45,144 bases of DNA from Deltaproteobacteria bacterium ADurb.Bin207 (GTDB taxonomy: Bacteria > Myxococcota_A > Polyangia > Polyangiales > Polyangiaceae), in NCBI GenBank assembly GCA_002070115.1, contig MWCO01000053.1:1-45144 (forward strand), in the 5' to 3' direction. The notes under the pieces were generated by a model. The model did no database searches and had not been told where the DNA came from. It worked only from the letters and a program-made list of their open reading frames with translations. The position numbers and the translations under genes are program-made. This document shows positions 34,216-43,350 of the stretch, one piece after another (the stretch's first letter is position 1; each line of letters begins with the position of its first letter).

Positions 34216-34863
34216 ATGCCTGACCATCGACAGAAGAGGCTTGCCAAGCAGAAAAAGAAGCGTGCCCATGTAAGTCGTGCAGCCATGTCCTACGCCGCCC
34301 CGGATGAGCTTCGACGGGTCGAACGAGCGGTTGCCGATCAGATACTCCAGTTTCCCGTGGGCCCTTGTTTCATCACGCAAGACTGGCAAAACCCTGCCAA
34401 GCCACGTCTGCACTGCCTCGTGGCCACACGTCGCTTGCAAGACAACAAGTTCCTTCCGACCATGTTCTTACTGGATTTCGGCTGTCAGGGGGTTCTTGAC
34501 GCGTACTTCGCAGAACCCATGGGAAATGAGACCTTGAGCGCGTTGCTCGACAAGCTGCATCCTGTGTTTCCGCAGGGATTCGAGTCGATCGACCCCAGCA
34601 TCGCCTCCCGTATCGTCGGCGCTTGCATACAATACGCGACAAAGCTCGGGTTCGAATTGAAACCGGAGCTTTTCTCCTTCCTGTCCGCGTTGTCGGAACA
34701 TATCGACACCACGATCGACATCGAATTCGGTCGCGGCGGGAAACCGCTGTATTGCCCGAATCCGAATGAAGATACACGGCCGATCGTCAAACGTCTCGTC
34801 GAAGCGGTCGGCCCCGATGGGTTCAACGTCGAGCTGCCACACACAAGAGGCACAAGCCCATGA
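34216..34863 (+). CDS. Conserved hypothetical cytoplasmic protein
   Basis: 215 aa from the ATG at 34216 with GGAG 9 nt upstream; the frame is open to 34168. The first ~25 residues are very basic (HRQKRLAKQKKKRAHVSR). The core has CFITQDWQNPAKPRLHCLVA, LPTMFLLDFGCQGVLDAYF and IASRIVGACIQYATKLGFEL. I recall a family of uncharacterised proteins with FLVDxxCxGVKDA followed by A..Iv.gA..YA..LGF; this matches that layout but has no known function. Its stop overlaps the next start (ATGA), indicating coupling with the transporter gene. Confidence 0.55.
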   Translation: MPDHRQKRLAKQKKKRAHVSRAAMSYAAPDELRRVERAVADQILQFPVGPCFITQDWQNPAKPRLHCLVATRRLQDNKFLPTMFLLDFGCQGVLDAYFAEPMGNETLSALLDKLHPVFPQGFESIDPSIASRIVGACIQYATKLGFELKPELFSFLSALSEHIDTTIDIEFGRGGKPLYCPNPNEDTRPIVKRLVEAVGPDGFNVELPHTRGTSP

Positions 34864-35297
34864 CACACGTTATCGCGCTCCTTGCAGCGCTGGCTTTGAA
34901 TGCCACGGCCAACCTGCTCATCAAGTTCGGCATGCGCGGCATCGATCTGGAACTCGATGGCGCCAGTGCTCTCGACGGTGGATTGTTGGGGCTGATCAAG
35001 TTGCTGCTTCGGCATTGGCAGGTGCTGGCAGGGCTTGCCTGTTTCGCCCTCAATGTGGTTTTCTACGCGTTTGCACTGCAGAAACTACCGATCAGCGTTG
35101 CCTATCCCATCATGGTGACAACGGGTTTCGCCATCATCGTCACCGTCGCAGGATGGAAGCTGCATGAAAGCTTGACGGTCTACCAATGGATTGGTGTCGT
35201 AACCATTCTGATAGGCGTGGCATTGGTGGCAAAAGATGCCGGCCGTCAGATGGGTGGGGGAAAAACAGGCGAGGCACATCAGGTTCACGATGGGTAA
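34860..35297 (+). CDS. SMR/EamA-like four-helix transporter subunit
   Basis: 145 aa with four hydrophobic helices: IALLAALALNATANLLIKFG, a second in WQVLAGLACFALNVVFYAFA, a third in AYPIMVTTGFAIIVTVAGW and a fourth in YQWIGVVTILIGVALVAKD. The third and fourth carry the PIMVxxGFA and WIGVxxIxxGV features of SMR/ArnE-ArnF-like proteins, which usually form dimers. In ArnE/ArnF the substrate is an undecaprenyl-linked aminosugar; in SMR pumps it is a cationic drug. The sequence alone does not decide. Overlaps the preceding unknown gene by 4 bp. Confidence 0.75.
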   Translation: MTHVIALLAALALNATANLLIKFGMRGIDLELDGASALDGGLLGLIKLLLRHWQVLAGLACFALNVVFYAFALQKLPISVAYPIMVTTGFAIIVTVAGWKLHESLTVYQWIGVVTILIGVALVAKDAGRQMGGGKTGEAHQVHDG

Positions 35298-35389
35298 ACC
35301 CCGATTCCCATGCCATCGTTCCCATCCGCAAGGGGAGCGAAAATATTGTAACCCTACCCCGACAGAATTAAGGCATCCTTCCAGCCGCC

Positions 35390-36226
35390 ATGGGTAGTCA
35401 ACGATTCTCGGAGCGAGCGGAAGAAGCACGAAGAGCCCAATGGAGACTCAACGACTTGCCGTGGGACGAGAGGATCAGGCTCGCGGGAGATAGCCGTCGC
35501 GAGCGTTTGCTCGCCAAACTCGATCTTCTCGGGGCTTGCGAAGCTTTGTATCACCTGAAGCTCGGAGCCCGATCGCGTGCAGGAACGTTGTATTTTCATA
35601 CCTGGAAGCAGGACGACCCCATCATCGAATGTCTGGAATGGTTGGACACGGATGAATTGCGGCATCTTCGAACGCTGCGACGGCTCATCCAGACCGTCCA
35701 TTCGTCCGAGCAAGAGGATATCGAAGCCAAACCACACGCTGATCCAACACGAATGTGGCGGGTAGGGCGCAATCCCCGCGGCGGACCCTCGAGCCTCGAA
35801 GCGGAAGTGTTGCGCGCTCTCGTAGATGAGGCCACGACGCGATGCTTGTTGAGCACCATATCTCGTCAATCACGCGTTCCGATCGTGCGAGCTGCCTTTT
35901 CTTCCTGCGCCCGGGACGACGGTCGTCATATCGCTTTTTTATCCGACCTGGCGAAGTTGTCTTTGAACCACGACGACACCATGCACGTGGTGCGAATGCA
36001 AGGGGTCGTACTCCGACACATCGCTCGCATACAAAGCTCGCTTCGACCGTATTTTCGCGTGTTTGCCGCGGTCACGGACGCCACGATCGACAACGTGGCA
36101 AGCGAAGTCTTTCGCGCGGTTTCTGCTGTCGTGGCGGATCTCGGCACACCATGGGTTCGATACCCAACCGCTCGTGTCATCCATGAGGCCGATCGCTCCC
36201 CTTGGATGCTTTGGCTCCTTCGATAG
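35390..36226 (+). CDS. Divergent diiron/ferritin-like protein (candidate)
   Basis: 278 aa, predominantly helical. Ligand-like residues occur at intervals fitting a diiron carboxylate four-helix bundle: E51 (GACEALYHL), E89-x-x-H92 in DTDELRHLRTL, E147 in VDEATTRC and D177-x-x-H180 in ARDDGRHIAFL. The DExRH and DDGRH segments resemble the EExRH/DEARH motifs of acyl-ACP desaturase-like and AurF-like proteins. As in the ferritin-like gene at 25364, the last motif has Asp instead of Glu. No family was recognised with confidence. It stands alone between the SMR-like gene and a convergent aminotransferase. Confidence 0.5.
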   Translation: MGSQRFSERAEEARRAQWRLNDLPWDERIRLAGDSRRERLLAKLDLLGACEALYHLKLGARSRAGTLYFHTWKQDDPIIECLEWLDTDELRHLRTLRRLIQTVHSSEQEDIEAKPHADPTRMWRVGRNPRGGPSSLEAEVLRALVDEATTRCLLSTISRQSRVPIVRAAFSSCARDDGRHIAFLSDLAKLSLNHDDTMHVVRMQGVVLRHIARIQSSLRPYFRVFAAVTDATIDNVASEVFRAVSAVVADLGTPWVRYPTARVIHEADRSPWMLWLLR

Positions 36227-36279
36227 TGATTAGCCTCCCCCTTCGAGCGAACCCAAGGAGGAAAACGTCGACGGCCCCG

Positions 36280-37458
36280 TCACGCAATCACCTTCTCCCC
36301 ACGTGCCACAAGCCTTTGAATTCCTTCACGAAATACATTAGTCGCCGCGATCAATCCAATCACGAGTATTCCTGGAATGGGAAAACCAAAAAACGATCCG
36401 GGATGAACAACGACCCCATCCTCCAACACAAGCAATTCCGCCCACTGTTCATCGGACATCACCGACGGAACGCGAAGACAAGCGTACCACCCACCATCGA
36501 TGGGCAACACGGACACCGGTGTCGCGCGAATCGAATGTTCGAGAACGGCAAGGTTTTCTTGGATGCGCTGAGCCAACATGTCACGAGCCAACGTTGCCCC
36601 ATCGAGGAAGGCTCCCGCGGCGTGTTGAATCGGTGTCGATACGGAAAGATAGGTATCCGCGATCATTTCCAATCGGTGAATCGTGTCTTGATCCACATGC
36701 TCGCCCATGACGATCCAGCCCAGCTTCATCTGCGGCAAACAAGCCGACTTCGATAAGCCCCCAAGGCTGAATGTCGGAACATCGGCTTCCAAAGCCGCAC
36801 AAACGACTCGGTCCGTATCCTCTTTCCAAACATACTCCGCGAATACCTCGTCGCACACCACCGCCAAATTATGCTCTCGCGCCACTCGCTCTATCGAACG
36901 CAGCTCGCTGCTGTGAAGATACGAACCCGTGGGATTGTTGGGACTGACCGCGAAAATAGCGCGTGTACGGGAATCGACGACTTGTTGCACCATCGCTTCG
37001 CAAACACGCCAGCCGTCTTCCATCATCAATGGATAGCGTTTGACAGTCACACCCTCGAGCCGAGCAAGTTGATCGAATAGGGGATAGCTTGGTGCGGGAA
37101 CGAGGATCGAATCGCCGGGATCGCATAATAGCTTGAGCAACGTGCCATAGGCTTCGGACGAGGACGCCGTGAGCATCAATCGATCCGGATTTACGGCAAG
37201 TCCCCGCCTCGCGTACCACGAGGCTACGGCTTCACGAGCACACGGAATCCCCAGGGGATTCGGCTCATACCGTGTGGATGCAGGGTGACGCAAAGCATCG
37301 AGCATCACAGGCGTGAGTGTATCGAGACCAATGCGAGTTGGGTTGGATTGAACCAGATCCAATAGTTGCTGACCTTCGCGTATCCTACGTTGGCAAGCCG
37401 CGGAAAAGGCGTTCGGGGTCAGGTCCCACCCCGCTCGATTCGAGGGTCGAATCCTCAT
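36280..37458 (-). CDS. Class I/II aminotransferase
   Basis: 392 aa from the ATG at 37458; the frame is open to a TTG at 37494. PLP fold type I: LTASSSEAYGTLLKLLCDPG, VSPNNPTGSYLHSSEL (substrate carboxylate loop), VVCDEVFAEYVW (PLP Asp) and LGGLSKSACLPQMKLGW with the PLP lysine in SKS. The C-terminal domain includes VVVHPGSFFGFP and an Ile/Ala-rich end; the usual substrate Arg sits in a diverged stretch, so amino-acid specificity is uncertain. It may transaminate an aromatic or branched amino acid. It overlaps or abuts the end of purF on the same strand. Confidence 0.85.
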   Translation of the reverse strand: MRIRPSNRAGWDLTPNAFSAACQRRIREGQQLLDLVQSNPTRIGLDTLTPVMLDALRHPASTRYEPNPLGIPCAREAVASWYARRGLAVNPDRLMLTASSSEAYGTLLKLLCDPGDSILVPAPSYPLFDQLARLEGVTVKRYPLMMEDGWRVCEAMVQQVVDSRTRAIFAVSPNNPTGSYLHSSELRSIERVAREHNLAVVCDEVFAEYVWKEDTDRVVCAALEADVPTFSLGGLSKSACLPQMKLGWIVMGEHVDQDTIHRLEMIADTYLSVSTPIQHAAGAFLDGATLARDMLAQRIQENLAVLEHSIRATPVSVLPIDGGWYACLRVPSVMSDEQWAELLVLEDGVVVHPGSFFGFPIPGILVIGLIAATNVFREGIQRLVARGEKVIA

Positions 37459-37490
37459 GATCGTTTCATGATACCCGCGAGGTTGCGGTG

Positions 37491-38918
37491 TCAATTTCCA
37501 ACGAGCCGCAAATGCCGAGGAGGAATGGAATCATCATAGGGCACCGGGTAATGCCCTGAAAAACACGCATCGCAAAAAGACGAACAGACTCTCGTCGCGT
37601 CCTTCGAATGATCCACCACCGACAGCATTCCTTCCATCGACAAGAACCCGAGCGAGTCCGCGCCAATGAATTGTCGAATGTCATCGTTCGAGCGAGTCGA
37701 GGCAATGAGTTCACTTCGCGTTGGCGTGTCAATCCCATAATAACAAGGCCATAGGGTAGCCGGGCTCGCAATTCGGACGTGAACCTCTTTGGCTCCGGCA
37801 TGACGAAGCATCAAGAGAATTTTTTTGATGGTGGTCCCCCTCACAATCGAATCGTCCACGACGATGACTCGTTTACCTCGCAAATGACTTGCTACGGCAT
37901 TGAATTTCAGACGAACGCCAAAGTGCCGAATGGTTTGCTGCGGCTCGATGAAGGATCGTCCGACGTAATGGCTTCGTATCAACCCCATTTCGAAGGGCAA
38001 GCCTGCACGCTCCGCGTACCCCAGGGCGGCAGGAACCCCGGAATCCGGGACCGGAACGACGAGATCTGCTTGTGACTCATGTTCTTCGGCTAGTTTTGCG
38101 CCGAATGCTTTTCGGACCGTGTACACGCTATTGCCATTGATGACCGAGTCCGGACGAGCAAAGTACACGTACTCGAAAATACATAATCGGTGGTCCACCG
38201 AAAGGCCGGCGAGAAGATCCGGCATCGTGGATCGAATCGCTTTTCGGTCGATCGAAACCATTTCCCCAGGTCGAATCTCACGCACGAATCGAGCACCCAC
38301 AAGGTCGAAGCTCGTGCCTTCACTCGCAATGAGAACTGCCTTTTCCCGCGATGAGGCGACATCGAGTTCACCAAGACACAAAGGTCGAAAGCCGTAAGGA
38401 TCTCGCACCGCGATGAGATTTTCTTCGGTGAGAAACACGAGGCTGTACGCGCCACGGGCATGAGCCATGGCTTCTTCGATGCGATCTTGAACCGCTCTTT
38501 GTGTAGAAGTCGCGATCAAGTGAACGATCACCTCCGTATCCGAATTGGAAACGAAGATCGAACCACGCGCTTCCAGATGCTCACGAAGATTGCGTGCGTT
38601 GGTGAGATTGCCGTTATGGGCTACCGCAATCGACCCGCGCGCATAGTCGACTGCAAACGGTTGCGCGTTTCGAATGTGGCTATCCCCGGACGTCGAGTAT
38701 CGAACGTGTCCAATGGCCGCATGCCCGGGCAAGCGTTGAAGATCGGTCTCGGAAAAAGCGTCGGCCACATGGCCCAGGTGCCGATGAACGAACATCTGTC
38801 GTCCATCGGTGGTAACGATCCCGGCGGACTCCTGACCTCGATGTTGAAGAGCATGAAGACCTAGATAGGTAATGTTGGCTGCTTCTGGATGACCGAAGAT
38901 GCCGAAGATGCCGCACAT
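37491..38918 (-). CDS. purF: Amidophosphoribosyltransferase
   Basis: 475 aa. First committed step of purine synthesis: PRPP plus glutamine gives phosphoribosylamine. Met-Cys2 (MCGIFGIFGHPEAA) presents the N-terminal nucleophile directly, with no propeptide. HALQHRGQESAGIV, GHVRYSTSG and VAHNGNLTNA complete the glutaminase. DLVVPVPDSGVPAALGYAE and VIVVDDSIVRGTTIKKIL (PRPP loop) mark the PRTase domain. The start at 38918 has GAGG 5 nt upstream. Length is typical. Located upstream of the aminotransferase. Confidence 0.96.
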   Translation of the reverse strand: MCGIFGIFGHPEAANITYLGLHALQHRGQESAGIVTTDGRQMFVHRHLGHVADAFSETDLQRLPGHAAIGHVRYSTSGDSHIRNAQPFAVDYARGSIAVAHNGNLTNARNLREHLEARGSIFVSNSDTEVIVHLIATSTQRAVQDRIEEAMAHARGAYSLVFLTEENLIAVRDPYGFRPLCLGELDVASSREKAVLIASEGTSFDLVGARFVREIRPGEMVSIDRKAIRSTMPDLLAGLSVDHRLCIFEYVYFARPDSVINGNSVYTVRKAFGAKLAEEHESQADLVVPVPDSGVPAALGYAERAGLPFEMGLIRSHYVGRSFIEPQQTIRHFGVRLKFNAVASHLRGKRVIVVDDSIVRGTTIKKILLMLRHAGAKEVHVRIASPATLWPCYYGIDTPTRSELIASTRSNDDIRQFIGADSLGFLSMEGMLSVVDHSKDATRVCSSFCDACFSGHYPVPYDDSIPPRHLRLVGN

Positions 38919-39121
38919 GCGCGCCTCATAGTACAGGTGGTCGAGAAAAGGTACGCGCTAGCCAACAACAGATGGATAGGCACAACGAGAGAATAGAAGT
39001 TCAACCGCGCGGCATTTTCTGGTTGGGATCTTCTCTGGTTCCGCATCTCATCGAGATGCCGATGACGTGCCTATCACCGGATCATGGGATAGCCACACGA
39101 CGACACGGCGTCATTGCTTTC

Positions 39122-40255
39122 TCAGCCACGCGGCATCGCGGTTCCTTGTGGCCCCATGGGAGCCACGCGTCCCTCAATCATCGCACGCAATTCGTCCTGA
39201 TCCGAAGATCGACCCATCGCCTCCTCCAACGAAATGAGGCGACGCACATACAGCGAATACAGGGATTGGTTGAGCGTTTGCATGCCGTGTTTTTCCTGCC
39301 CCACCTGCAATTGCGAGTAGATTTGATGAATCTTGTCCTCACGAATGAGGTTTCGGATCGCGGGGTTCGGCACCATGACCTCGAGAGCAAGGACACGACC
39401 AGGGCCACTCGCCCTGGGCAACAGCAATTGTGTGACTACCCCCTGAAGAACGAACGACAACTGCGCGCGAACGCGTGATTGTTGATGGGACGGAAACACG
39501 TCGATGACGCGGTTGATGGCCTGCACGCAAGAGTTGGTATGCAGCGTGGCAAACACGAGGTGCCCGGTTTCCGCAATCGTCAACGCCGATTCGATGGTTT
39601 CGAGGTCGCGCATTTCGCCAATGAGAACGACATCGGGATCCTGTCGCAGAATATATTTCAGAGCATCTTTGAAGTTGACCGTATCGGTTCCAATCTCACG
39701 CTGATTGACTACGGACAGCTTATGGGGATGAAGATATTCGATCGGGTCTTCGACCGTGATGATGTGCTGACGGGTCTCGCTGTTGATCTTGTCGATGATG
39801 GAAGCAAGCGTCGTTGACTTCCCAGAGCCGGTGGGCCCGGTGATGAGGACGAGGCCCCGCGGTTTCGCGGACAACTCGGCAATGACCGGAGGAAGACCAA
39901 GTTCCTCGAAGGTCAGAATTTTGAATGGGATCGATCGAAAAGCGCCGGCGACAGCTCCCCGCTGCATGAAGATGTTGGCCCGAAAGCGTGAAAGGCCGCG
40001 AACACCGAAAGACAAATCCGTCTCGTTGCGTTTCTCGAACGATACTTTCTGTTCTTCCGTAAGAACCGAATAACAAAGCTGCTTCGTTTCCACGGGAGAT
40101 AACGCGGGAAGTTTGAGCGGAACGATCGCGCCATCAATCCGTAATAGCGGCGGAGACCCGGTGGTAATGTGCATGTCACTCGCGCCTTTCTCAATCATGG
40201 CGCGAAGCAGTTGATGCAGATTGACCTTCAAACCCTCAGGTGACCCCGTCGACAT
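39122..40255 (-). CDS. pilT: Type IV pilus retraction ATPase
   Basis: 377 aa hexameric AAA-type secretion ATPase that depolymerises type IV pili, powering twitching motility. N-terminal PAS-like domain (EKGASDMHITTGSPPLLRID). Walker A ITGPTGSGKSTTL (residues 139-150), Asp box VEDPIEYLH, Walker B VVLIGEMRDLETIE, His box FATLHTNS. AIRNLIREDKIHQIYS is the PilT-specific C-terminal motif that separates it from PilB. ATG at 40255 with AAGGGA 8 nt upstream, 33 bp after pilB. Probably co-transcribed. Confidence 0.95.
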   Translation of the reverse strand: MSTGSPEGLKVNLHQLLRAMIEKGASDMHITTGSPPLLRIDGAIVPLKLPALSPVETKQLCYSVLTEEQKVSFEKRNETDLSFGVRGLSRFRANIFMQRGAVAGAFRSIPFKILTFEELGLPPVIAELSAKPRGLVLITGPTGSGKSTTLASIIDKINSETRQHIITVEDPIEYLHPHKLSVVNQREIGTDTVNFKDALKYILRQDPDVVLIGEMRDLETIESALTIAETGHLVFATLHTNSCVQAINRVIDVFPSHQQSRVRAQLSFVLQGVVTQLLLPRASGPGRVLALEVMVPNPAIRNLIREDKIHQIYSQLQVGQEKHGMQTLNQSLYSLYVRRLISLEEAMGRSSDQDELRAMIEGRVAPMGPQGTAMPRG

Positions 40256-40288
40256 GGTATTCGTCCCTTTCGCTGCTTGTTCCTACGA

Positions 40289-41992
40289 TCAATCGGCCAT
40301 CGTGACGCGAAGGACTTCTTCCGGCGTCGTTACGCCTTGCGCGATTTTGAGGTTGCCGGCAGCACGCAAGGATATCATCCCGTTTTTGATAGCCGCCACC
40401 TTGAGTTCCGCCGTCGAAGCCCCCTGAAGCACCATTTCCCGTAGGTTTTCGGTCATTCTCATGACTTCGTACAAGGCCACACGCCCCTTGTACCCGGTGT
40501 TGTTACAGGTACGACAGCCAGCCCCTTTCATGATCGTGGCATTCTCCATCAGCTCATCGGAAAAACCAAGCTCTTCGAATACCTTTCGATCCAACACGGA
40601 CGCGGTCGCGCAATCCTTGCAAACACGACGAGCAAGACGTTGTGCCAACACCAAGTTCACACTCGCCGTGATGAGAAAAGGCTCCACACCCATGTTGAGC
40701 ATACGAGAAATGGTCGACGGAGCATCATTGGTGTGAAGCGTCGACAGAACCATGTGACCCGTCAACGCTGCCTTGACAGCAATTTCAGCGGTTTCAAAGT
40801 CGCGGATCTCGCCAACCATGATGATGTCCGGATCTTGCCGAAGAAACGATCGCAGCGACATTGCGAAATTCAAGCCGATTTCCTCATGCATCTGCACCTG
40901 GTTGATCCCCGGAAGGTTGTATTCCACCGGGTCTTCCGCCGTGCTGATATTCACCCCATCCTTGTTGAGATCGGAAAGCGCGGAATACAATGTTGTCGTC
41001 TTGCCAGACCCCGTCGGCCCCGTCACCAACACCATGCCCCAGGGTTGATTGATGGCCCATTGAAAATCCCCTAGCGGCTTCGGATCGAACCCAAGCTTGG
41101 TCATGTCGAGTTGCAAGTTCGACTTGTCCAAAAGACGCAAAACCACTTTCTCTCCCCACATCGTGGGAAGCACCGACACGCGGAAGTCCATCTCCTTGCC
41201 CTTGCCAAGCTTCAGCTTGATCCGCCCGTCCTGCGGAAGCCTTCTCTCGGCAATATCCAGCGAACTCATGATCTTCAACCGGCTGACCAACGCCGCCCGT
41301 AACTTCAACGGCGGCGTCATCTCCTGCATCAAGACTCCGTCCACGCGATACCGAATGCGAAGCGTTTTCTCGTAAGGCTCGACATGAATATCGCTCGCCC
41401 CCTTCTTGATGGCGGACAGCAAAATCATATTCACCAGACGCACGACCGGAGCATCTTCACTGGCCTTTTCAAGCTCCAATACGTTTATCTCTTCGTTGTC
41501 CTCTCCAAAGTCGATCTCCCCTTCATCAAAGTCCGCCATCACATCGTCGTACGAGGGTCCGACGTTGTAATAACGCTCGATGGCCGCCATGATCGCGGAC
41601 TCCGCACATACGACTGGCTCGATATTCAAGTTCGTCAGAAACTTGATATCGTCGATCGCATGTAAATTCGTGGGGTCGGACATGGCCACAATCAGCGAAA
41701 CACCCGCCCGCGACAACGGAAGTAGCTTGTGCTTCTCCGCGACATCCTGCGGCACCAGCTTCAACACTTCCGCATCGACTTCGTATTCATCAAGGTTGAC
41801 CGCCGGAACACGATACTGCGCCGACAAAAAACTCGTCATCTCGCGGTCGGATACATATCCAAGCTTCGCAAGAGCATAACCAAGGTTCTGCCCCGTCCTG
41901 CGCTGCTCGTCTTGCGCTTGCCGGAGTTGCTGCAAACTGATCAACTTCTCACGAACGAGAAGCTCTCCCAACCGAGTCGGATTTGGTGCCAT
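40289..41992 (-). CDS. pilB: Type IV pilus assembly ATPase
   Basis: 567 aa from the ATG at 41992, with GGAG upstream; the frame is open to 42097. Drives pilus extension from the inner membrane. N-terminal MshEN-like domain (LGELLVREKLISLQQL, RVPAVNLDEYEVD), then GASDIHVEPYEKTLRIRYRV, Walker A VTGPTGSGKTTTLY, Asp box AEDPVEYNLPGI, Walker B IIMVGEIRDFET and His box LSTLHTNDAPST. Four cysteines in VCKDC and GCRTCNNTG form the PilB zinc-binding tetra-Cys site. Together with pilT it indicates type IV pilus motility, as in gliding myxobacteria (S-motility). PilC and pilins are not in the window. Confidence 0.95.
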   Translation of the reverse strand: MAPNPTRLGELLVREKLISLQQLRQAQDEQRRTGQNLGYALAKLGYVSDREMTSFLSAQYRVPAVNLDEYEVDAEVLKLVPQDVAEKHKLLPLSRAGVSLIVAMSDPTNLHAIDDIKFLTNLNIEPVVCAESAIMAAIERYYNVGPSYDDVMADFDEGEIDFGEDNEEINVLELEKASEDAPVVRLVNMILLSAIKKGASDIHVEPYEKTLRIRYRVDGVLMQEMTPPLKLRAALVSRLKIMSSLDIAERRLPQDGRIKLKLGKGKEMDFRVSVLPTMWGEKVVLRLLDKSNLQLDMTKLGFDPKPLGDFQWAINQPWGMVLVTGPTGSGKTTTLYSALSDLNKDGVNISTAEDPVEYNLPGINQVQMHEEIGLNFAMSLRSFLRQDPDIIMVGEIRDFETAEIAVKAALTGHMVLSTLHTNDAPSTISRMLNMGVEPFLITASVNLVLAQRLARRVCKDCATASVLDRKVFEELGFSDELMENATIMKGAGCRTCNNTGYKGRVALYEVMRMTENLREMVLQGASTAELKVAAIKNGMISLRAAGNLKIAQGVTTPEEVLRVTMAD

Positions 41993-42186
41993 GTCACTCC
42001 ATGAAGTCCAGAAACACTGTCCTGCCGTCTGCTCTGACTCGCTGACCATACAGCCCAAGAGCCACCGGTGCCATGCCCTCGTGGCAGGAATTGCCAAAGT
42101 CGATGACGCCTACATCTTACCCACACCTCACCGTCGCGATGGTTATGCCCCTTGGCTCCCCGCCCTAACCTTGCAATGCTAGCCCC

Positions 42187-43350
42187 ATGGGTCTGCTGAG
42201 CCGTCTCGTCCACCGCCTTACCCACAACACCGTCGAGGACCAGGGGTCTCGATTCGAAGCACAAGGACGGCTCGAAGAAGCCTATGAAGCCTACGTTTCT
42301 TCCGGACAACTCGAACAGGCCATCCGTGTTTTGCTCGTCCGCGCCGACTCCGAACTGGACCTGCAAAAACGACTCGCCTTGCTGCAAGTCGCCGTCTCTC
42401 GCACCGCCGCCGACTCCCCCTTCGGTCGCGAAACCCGCCAACGCGCCGCCTCCTTGCGTCTCGATTTGGCCAAAAATTCCAAGGGTTCCATGTTACAAAC
42501 GGAACTTCTGGCGCTGGCAGAACTGCTCGAAAGCCTGGATATGAAACGGGAAGCCGCCGACGCCTTCGGTCTCCTCGGCGATTCCGATAACCAATCTCGC
42601 CTTCTGGCCGGCTGCGGCGCCATCGATGCCCTCGAATCCTTGCTCGAAAACCAGCAAGAACAGCGAAACCAACAACGTCAGCGGGAAGATCTCTGGAAAG
42701 AGATCCATCGCCTCGAGGCCATCGGTCAACGCATAGCTTGCCTGAAGCTCGCCCAACAATGGCTCGAATCACACCCCGAAGACGAACCGATCGCTGCTTT
42801 TTCGCGAGCCGTCAACGCCCGATTGATTCGCTCCAACGGCATTTCGCTGCGGGTCAATGACGAAGTCCTTCACATCGTCACCGACCACCCGCTGACCCTT
42901 GGCCGCGCCGACTGCTCCATCGATATTCCTTCTCCAGCCCTCAGTCGACAGCATCTCCAAGTGCGCCGCGCGCAAGAACAACTCATCGTCGAAGACCTCG
43001 GAAGCCGAAACGGCACATGGCTCGCCGGAGTCCGGTTGGATGGCCCATTGCCCATCGGAAATGGCATCGATTTGCTTCTCGGCGGTCAAGTCCCCCTTCA
43101 TATCGAACCCTGGAATCAAGGTGTCTCCCTGCGTTTCGCCAACCAACACATCGTTGCACCTCTCGGACCTCTGCTCATTGCCGACTTCACCCTCTGTCGA
43201 AGCGACACCGGGTGCATGCAACTGCATGGCCAGACGAACACCCCGATCCTCAACGATTTATCCGCGGAAAAATGCATCGATCTGGCAATCGGTGACAAGA
43301 TCAAATCCCTTCGATCCGGCCCTGTCCTGCTGGAGGTCATCGCATCGTGA
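42187..43350 (+). CDS. FHA-domain protein with helical N-terminus
   Basis: 387 aa. Residues 1-210 are helical and repeat-like (EAYEAYVSSGQLEQAIRVLL, then KREAADAFGLLGDSDNQSRL), suggesting TPR/HEAT-type scaffolding. The FHA domain at about 220-305 has LGRADCSIDIPS (238-249), ALSRQHLQV (SRxH) and DLGSRNGTWLAG (GSRNGT at 272-277), all key phosphothreonine-binding positions. The last 80 residues are another beta-rich stretch (VAPLGPLLIADFTLCRS, then DLAIGDKIKSLRSG) that may be a second, degenerate FHA-like domain. Its TGA overlaps the GTG of the kinase, a strong sign that the two act together. Divergent from pilB, about 195 bp apart. Confidence 0.85.
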   Translation: MGLLSRLVHRLTHNTVEDQGSRFEAQGRLEEAYEAYVSSGQLEQAIRVLLVRADSELDLQKRLALLQVAVSRTAADSPFGRETRQRAASLRLDLAKNSKGSMLQTELLALAELLESLDMKREAADAFGLLGDSDNQSRLLAGCGAIDALESLLENQQEQRNQQRQREDLWKEIHRLEAIGQRIACLKLAQQWLESHPEDEPIAAFSRAVNARLIRSNGISLRVNDEVLHIVTDHPLTLGRADCSIDIPSPALSRQHLQVRRAQEQLIVEDLGSRNGTWLAGVRLDGPLPIGNGIDLLLGGQVPLHIEPWNQGVSLRFANQHIVAPLGPLLIADFTLCRSDTGCMQLHGQTNTPILNDLSAEKCIDLAIGDKIKSLRSGPVLLEVIAS

